From positions 1 to 9,989 of the forward strand of contig CAMDFE010000038.1 of the NCBI GenBank assembly GCA_945897395.1: a DNA stretch of 9,989 nt, written 5' to 3'. Source of the DNA: Chryseobacterium gleum (lineage in GTDB: Bacteria > Bacteroidota > Bacteroidia > Flavobacteriales_D > Sanyastnellaceae). Position numbers and translations under genes: made by a program. Position 1 is the stretch's first letter. Every line of letters starts with the position of its first letter. The notes below the pieces were generated by a model. That model saw nothing but the letters and a program-made list of their open reading frames with translations, did no database searches and was not told the DNA's origin. Below are positions 7,073 to 9,989 of the stretch, piece after piece.

Positions 7073-7590
7073 TGCGCGCAGTTTTCGGCTTTCTTCGATT
7101 TTTTTCCGCCTTTTCCACCTTCAACAATCTGCACGCCACTTGCGTTGAATACGAGTTGCTTTTGAGGCTCGGTGATCTTAGCAATTTCCTCTTTCGATTT
7201 TCCTGCGTCTTCAGCTAAGTGCTGCAAATAAGCAACACTCAACTCTTTGAAATACGCTTCTCCTTTTACGAATGTTTTCTTTCCTTCACATTTCTCCAAT
7301 GGGACTGCGAACGCATGGTCTTTCATGAACACGGTCATTCCATCGCCAACAGGCATAGAAACTTCCATCCAACATCCTGCCTTCTGACACGTCTGAACAA
7401 TACTTCCTTCAAACACACAAGAATAGCGTGTTTCAGTTTCCATCTTCCCTTGAAGTTGAGCCAAAGTCATTACGTTTTCAGCAACGAATGCTTCACCGTA
7501 AGAATTAATTGTTCCTTTTTTCGATTTTTGAGCAGCAGCTGTTCCAACGAAAAGGCTAAGAGCTATAAATAAAAATGCTATTTTTTTCAT
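7069..7590 (-). CDS. Secreted DUF4920-family protein
   Basis: This 173-residue protein begins with a clear signal peptide (MKKIAFLFIALSLF..., likely cleaved after Ala20 before QKSKK), so it should be exported to the periplasm. The body fits DUF4920: a CQKAGCW motif (C68, C73), H92 in FMKDHAFAVP, H124 in YLQHLAEDAGKSKEEI, and ASGVQIVE near the C-terminus. The family has no established function that I know. The conserved Cys and His residues suggest metal binding or redox chemistry, which is inference. It ends in a Gly/Lys-rich basic tail with a final Cys-Ala-His. It follows a promoter placed between it and the upstream hydrolase gene, and its TGA overlaps the TTG start of the M16 peptidase, so those two are co-translated. 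Confidence 0.85.
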   Translation of the reverse strand: MKKIAFLFIALSLFVGTAAAQKSKKGTINSYGEAFVAENVMTLAQLQGKMETETRYSCVFEGSIVQTCQKAGCWMEVSMPVGDGMTVFMKDHAFAVPLEKCEGKKTFVKGEAYFKELSVAYLQHLAEDAGKSKEEIAKITEPQKQLVFNASGVQIVEGGKGGKKSKKAENCAH

Positions 7591-7605
7591 GTTGAATATT
7601 TAGTG

Positions 7606-7634
7606 CAAAAGTAAGAGAGATTAATCCAATTCAA
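7606..7634 (-). promoter_or_regulatory. Promoter for DUF4920 and M16 genes
   Basis: On the minus strand a TTG (plus-strand CAA at 7632-7634) is followed after 18 bp by TACTTTTG (plus-strand 7606-7613), an exact TAnnTTTG match. The predicted start near 7602 leaves a leader of about 12 bases before the ATG at 7590. The -33 part lies inside the last codons of the upstream hydrolase gene. This is the best promoter match in the window. Confidence 0.65.
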
Positions 7635-8385
7635 GCGTTAATCCGTCATAGGCCAAATGAACGTTTGCGGGCAGGTCAGCTGTCACGTCGGTATGTTTTC
7701 CCAACTGATGGCTAATGTGTGTTAAATAGGCTTCTTTGGGCTTAATGCGGGCAATTAACGCAAGGGACTCGTCTAAAGTAAAATGGGAAGGATGGGCTTC
7801 TCTGCGAAGGCCATTCAATACAAGGATTTCACTTCCAATTATTTTTTGAATTTCTTCTTCAGATATATAATTCGCGTCTGTGATATACGTGAAATTTCCA
7901 ATCCGAAATCCGAAGACTTTCATTTTGAAATGAAGAACTTCAATAGGAGTAAAGTTTATTCCGTTTATGTTGAAAGGGGCGTTTTCAATTCGATTCAAAA
8001 TAATTTGAGGAACGCCAGGATATTTCTTTTCAGAAAACGCGTAATGAAATTCTCTACGCAATGCCTCTTCCACCTGCTCGGTACAATAAACATTCACGGG
8101 TTTTCCCATCGTGAAATTAAAAGCCCGCACATCGTCGAGACCGGCAATGTGATCTTTATGCTCATGTGTGAAAACAATAGCATCTAGATGCGTAGCATTA
8201 TCGCGTAGCATTTGCTGTCGGAAGTCAGGCCCCGAATCAATAACAATGTATTGCTCGCCAATGGTCAATGCTACGGCGCTTCTTAAGCGTTTGTCGCGTT
8301 CGTCAGTAGAAGCACAAACTGCACATTTGCAAGAGATGAGGGGTACACCCTGACTTGTTCCTGTTCCTAAAAATGTAATGCGCAT
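7621..8385 (-). CDS. Metallo-beta-lactamase-fold hydrolase, PhnP-like
   Basis: The 254-residue protein opens with the beta-strand and GTGTSQGVP loop typical of PhnP/RNase Z-like phosphodiesterases and has the metal motif THEHKDH (H74, H76, D78, H79), with later ligands probably H152, D170 and H223. A CKCAVC group at residues 19-24 resembles the cysteine cluster that holds a structural zinc in PhnP. PhnP hydrolyses cyclic ribose phosphodiesters, but no phosphonate-pathway (phn) genes are nearby, so the substrate here is unknown and may be another cyclic nucleotide or phosphodiester. It has no signal peptide, so it is probably cytosolic. It is divergent from the radical SAM gene across only 31 bp, and 30 bp separate it from DUF4920 downstream. 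The ATG at 8385 gives the expected MRITFLGTGTS beginning. Confidence 0.88.
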   Translation of the reverse strand: MRITFLGTGTSQGVPLISCKCAVCASTDERDKRLRSAVALTIGEQYIVIDSGPDFRQQMLRDNATHLDAIVFTHEHKDHIAGLDDVRAFNFTMGKPVNVYCTEQVEEALRREFHYAFSEKKYPGVPQIILNRIENAPFNINGINFTPIEVLHFKMKVFGFRIGNFTYITDANYISEEEIQKIIGSEILVLNGLRREAHPSHFTLDESLALIARIKPKEAYLTHISHQLGKHTDVTADLPANVHLAYDGLTLELD

Positions 8386-8391
8386 ATTTCA

Positions 8392-8399
8392 CGAAGATA
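8392..8399 (-). promoter_or_regulatory. Weak -7-like element for the PhnP-like hydrolase gene
   Basis: On the minus strand TATCTTCG differs from TAnnTTTG at one base and ends six bases before the ATG at 8385. The nearest TTG upstream is only 13 bp away, shorter than the usual 17-19, so support is limited. Confidence 0.3.
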
Positions 8400-8404
8400 G
8401 AATG

Positions 8405-8412
8405 TACTTTTG
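8405..8412 (+). promoter_or_regulatory. -7 promoter element abutting the radical SAM gene
   Basis: TACTTTTG is an exact match to TAnnTTTG, identical to the element before the DUF4920 gene. It ends four bases before the ATG at 8417, so the mRNA may begin at the start codon. No -33 TTG is found at normal spacing. Confidence 0.5.
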
Positions 8413-8416
8413 CAAA

Positions 8417-9727
8417 ATGAAAAAATCAATTCATCCGAAGGAAGTCCCTTTCATGGTATACGCCGATGCTGAAGGAAATATTTTTGAAGACACTAATTTT
8501 GAAGTGGTTGGAAGATCAGGCTACAACGTCTATCCGCTCACTCCTGAAGATTTTATTGAACTTCCATTCGGAAGTGATTTATTCACGTTACCCGGTAGAA
8601 GACCATACGGTTTAAGCGTTGAAACAGGCGAAATGGAATGTCACGAAGACATTCAAGCAGTTGCTAGTTTGAATGCGCCTGCTTATACGCAGTTGTATTC
8701 TGCAGCATTCGGAACAGACGAACAAGACGCACCAACACTTCCATTGTACGCATACACAGCGGTGGGTTGGTACGACGGGAAGTTTTATACAACGGCAGTT
8801 CGCATAGACGCAGACGAGCGTCATGATTTAGAAAATTTCGATCGCGAACATATTTGGGAAGTGACGCGCAAGCGTTTGGAAGAGCATCCGAACAATAGAT
8901 TGGTTCAGCATTTAGGAAACAATTGTAGTTTGAAATACTGTTGTCCTGCTGCACGTAATTTCTTCATGGGGAGATGGGAAGCGCCCATTCCTGTTAGTCC
9001 AGCGTGCAACAGCAATTGCTTGGGTTGCATTTCTTTTCAACCGGAAGAACATGAATTAACATCGCCTCAAGACCGTTTAGATTTCATTCCAACGGTTGCG
9101 GAGATTGTGGAATACACACTTCCACATTTGATAAACGCTGAGCGTCCAATTATAAGTTTCGGACAAGGATGCGAAGGTGAACCTTTGTTGGTTTGGCAAA
9201 CTATTCGCGATGTTATTATTGAATTGCGAAAGCACACCAAGCGTGGTATCATTAACCTGAACACCAACGGCAGTAAGCCAAAGGCTGTGGAAGAGTTAAT
9301 GAAGGTCGGTTTAGATAGCATTCGCGTAAGCACGAATTCACTTCGTAAAAACATTTACGAAGCTTATTACTTGCCGAACAATTACAAGTTCGAAGACATT
9401 GTAGAATCAGCTCGTATTGTTCGTCAATACGGTGGATGGGCAAGTATCAACTATTTCACTTTCCCAGGAATGACAGACCATCCGGAAGAATACGAAGCAT
9501 TACGCAATTTCATTAAGCACACCGACATTAGCATGATTCAATGGCGCAATTTCAACATTGATCCCGATTGGTATTTAGGAAAAATAGGCGTAACCGAATT
9601 GCCTGAGGGCATGGGGGTTCGAACTGTATTGGATAAAATCAGAGAAGAATTCCCACACGTGGCATATGGTTATTTCAACCCACCACAGGAAATTCAGGTG
9701 GAGTACAATCATCTAAGACAGGCATAA
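8417..9727 (+). CDS. Radical SAM enzyme of unknown function with extra cysteines
   Basis: The 436-residue protein carries the radical SAM cluster motif C197-x3-C201-x2-C204 (ACNSNCLGC), which binds the 4Fe-4S cluster that cleaves S-adenosylmethionine. FGQGCEGEP (about 248-256) fits the GGE-type SAM-binding strand, and INLNTNGSKP and LDSIRVSTNS are typical later strands of the barrel. About 190 residues precede the cluster and form an unrecognised N-terminal domain. Three more cysteines (C170, C175, C176 in NNCSLKYCCP) sit just before the canonical motif and might bind a second cluster. The frame is open to ATGs at 8378 and 8402, but both lie upstream of or overlap the exact -7 element; the ATG at 8417 (MKKSIHPKEVPF) is preferred. 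The gene is monocistronic or first in a unit and divergent from the PhnP-like gene. Substrate unknown. Confidence 0.88.
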   Translation: MKKSIHPKEVPFMVYADAEGNIFEDTNFEVVGRSGYNVYPLTPEDFIELPFGSDLFTLPGRRPYGLSVETGEMECHEDIQAVASLNAPAYTQLYSAAFGTDEQDAPTLPLYAYTAVGWYDGKFYTTAVRIDADERHDLENFDREHIWEVTRKRLEEHPNNRLVQHLGNNCSLKYCCPAARNFFMGRWEAPIPVSPACNSNCLGCISFQPEEHELTSPQDRLDFIPTVAEIVEYTLPHLINAERPIISFGQGCEGEPLLVWQTIRDVIIELRKHTKRGIINLNTNGSKPKAVEELMKVGLDSIRVSTNSLRKNIYEAYYLPNNYKFEDIVESARIVRQYGGWASINYFTFPGMTDHPEEYEALRNFIKHTDISMIQWRNFNIDPDWYLGKIGVTELPEGMGVRTVLDKIREEFPHVAYGYFNPPQEIQVEYNHLRQA

Positions 9728-9837
9728 TGAAAATTAGGTATTCTTAATTTATAGATTCATTCTGATTAAAGAATTTAGCGATCAGTTTTATGATTTAAGC
9801 TAATTTTTTATTTACTTTGAATATTAATGAACGAATT

Positions 9838-9989
9838 ATGAAAGCAAAAACAGCCGGCATTGTATTATTAGTAGCGTCAGGTTTTTGGGCCATCAAGGAC
9901 TTGTATTTCACGTTTTTACGAATTACAGAAGATCACTTTTCGTATTGGGATGATCACAAAATCCAGAGAGTTTTGCTTGAGTTGAATAT
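9838..9989 (+). CDS. N-terminal part of an unrecognised membrane-anchored or secreted protein
   Basis: An ATG at 9838 opens a frame that stays open to the window edge (50 codons). It starts MKAKTAGIVLLVASGFWAI, a basic residue pair followed by a hydrophobic stretch, which fits a membrane anchor or uncleaved signal, then a polar region rich in acidic and aromatic residues (EDHFSYWDDHK). A nearby ATG at 9827 stops after four codons. The family is not recognisable from this fragment. The 110-bp gap upstream has a poor -7-like TTACTTTG at 9812-9819 and no clear terminator. Confidence 0.6.
   Translation, partial: MKAKTAGIVLLVASGFWAIKDLYFTFLRITEDHFSYWDDHKIQRVLLELN

Noticed and set aside
7219..7572. 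Plus-strand open frame opposite the DUF4920 gene
   Set aside because: The encoded sequence is low-complexity Phe/Ser/His-rich, typical of antisense to Lys/Glu-rich coding DNA, and it overlaps a gene with a signal peptide and family motifs.
7783..8187. Plus-strand open frame opposite the PhnP-like gene
   Set aside because: It is fully antisense to a metal-binding hydrolase with intact motifs and shows no domain or plausible start signal.
8378..8416. Upstream ATG starts (8378, 8402) for the radical SAM gene
   Set aside because: They precede or overlap the exact TAnnTTTG element, and 8378 lies inside the divergent hydrolase coding region; the extra residues do not look conserved.
9759..9774. 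Possible terminator hairpin after the radical SAM gene (ATTCT/AGAAT)
   Set aside because: The stem is only five base pairs with a single G-C pair and no adjoining T tract; it is likely by chance in such AT-rich DNA.
9812..9819. -7 promoter element TTACTTTG before the final partial gene
   Set aside because: It misses the key A at position 2 of the consensus and has no TTG upstream at usual spacing; too weak to list as a feature.
1..9989. Mobile elements, CRISPR arrays, phage, toxin-antitoxin or defence genes
   Set aside because: No terminal inverted repeats, direct-repeat arrays, transposase, integrase or nuclease motifs were seen on either strand, and the genes are mostly housekeeping.

Overview
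This window looks like chromosomal DNA from a member of the Bacteroidota, most likely a flavobacterium-like lineage. The reasons are a moderately AT-rich composition, almost no purine-rich Shine-Dalgarno sites before starts, several copies of the Bacteroidota -7 promoter element (TAnnTTTG, in two cases with a TTG about 18-19 bp upstream), menaquinone genes of the compact Bacteroidota type, and Bacteroidota-type families (an OmpA-like/TPR lipoprotein, DUF4920). The placement is inferred from these signatures; no rRNA or other taxonomic marker is present.

Layout. (1) Positions 1-2585, plus strand: the tail of an unidentified gene, then menC, menE and an rdgB/HAM1-type nucleotide pyrophosphatase. 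Each junction is a four-base ATGA stop/start overlap, so this is one tightly coupled operon. (2) 2622-3578: accA, with its own -7 promoter element just after rdgB. (3) 3647-5323: a predicted lipoprotein with a variant OmpA-like domain and a TPR-like tail, with its own promoter, codon use typical of strong expression, and a textbook intrinsic terminator at 5343-5368. (4) 5415-5831: a small protein built from exact 25-residue Trp-Leu repeats. (5) 5828-8385, minus strand: a PhnP-like metallo-beta-lactamase-fold hydrolase, a secreted DUF4920 protein and an M16 zinc peptidase, read right to left. An internal promoter precedes DUF4920, and the last two genes overlap by TTGA. (6) 8417-9727, plus strand: a radical SAM enzyme of unknown function, divergent from the hydrolase gene. 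(7) 9838 to the end: the start of an unrecognised membrane-anchored or secreted protein.

How the genes work together. MenC and MenE carry out consecutive steps of menaquinone synthesis (SHCHC to o-succinylbenzoate to o-succinylbenzoyl-CoA). AccA is half of the acetyl-CoA carboxylase carboxyltransferase. RdgB removes non-canonical purine nucleotides. The rest are uncharacterised or only family-level assignments. No gap exceeds about 110 bases, and there are no RNA genes, mobile elements, CRISPR arrays or phage genes.

I found no obvious new multi-gene system; this is mostly housekeeping DNA. The points most worth a second look are the radical SAM protein with an extra cysteine group, the 25-residue repeat protein, the OmpA-like/TPR lipoprotein, and -7 elements so close to start codons that some mRNAs may be leaderless.
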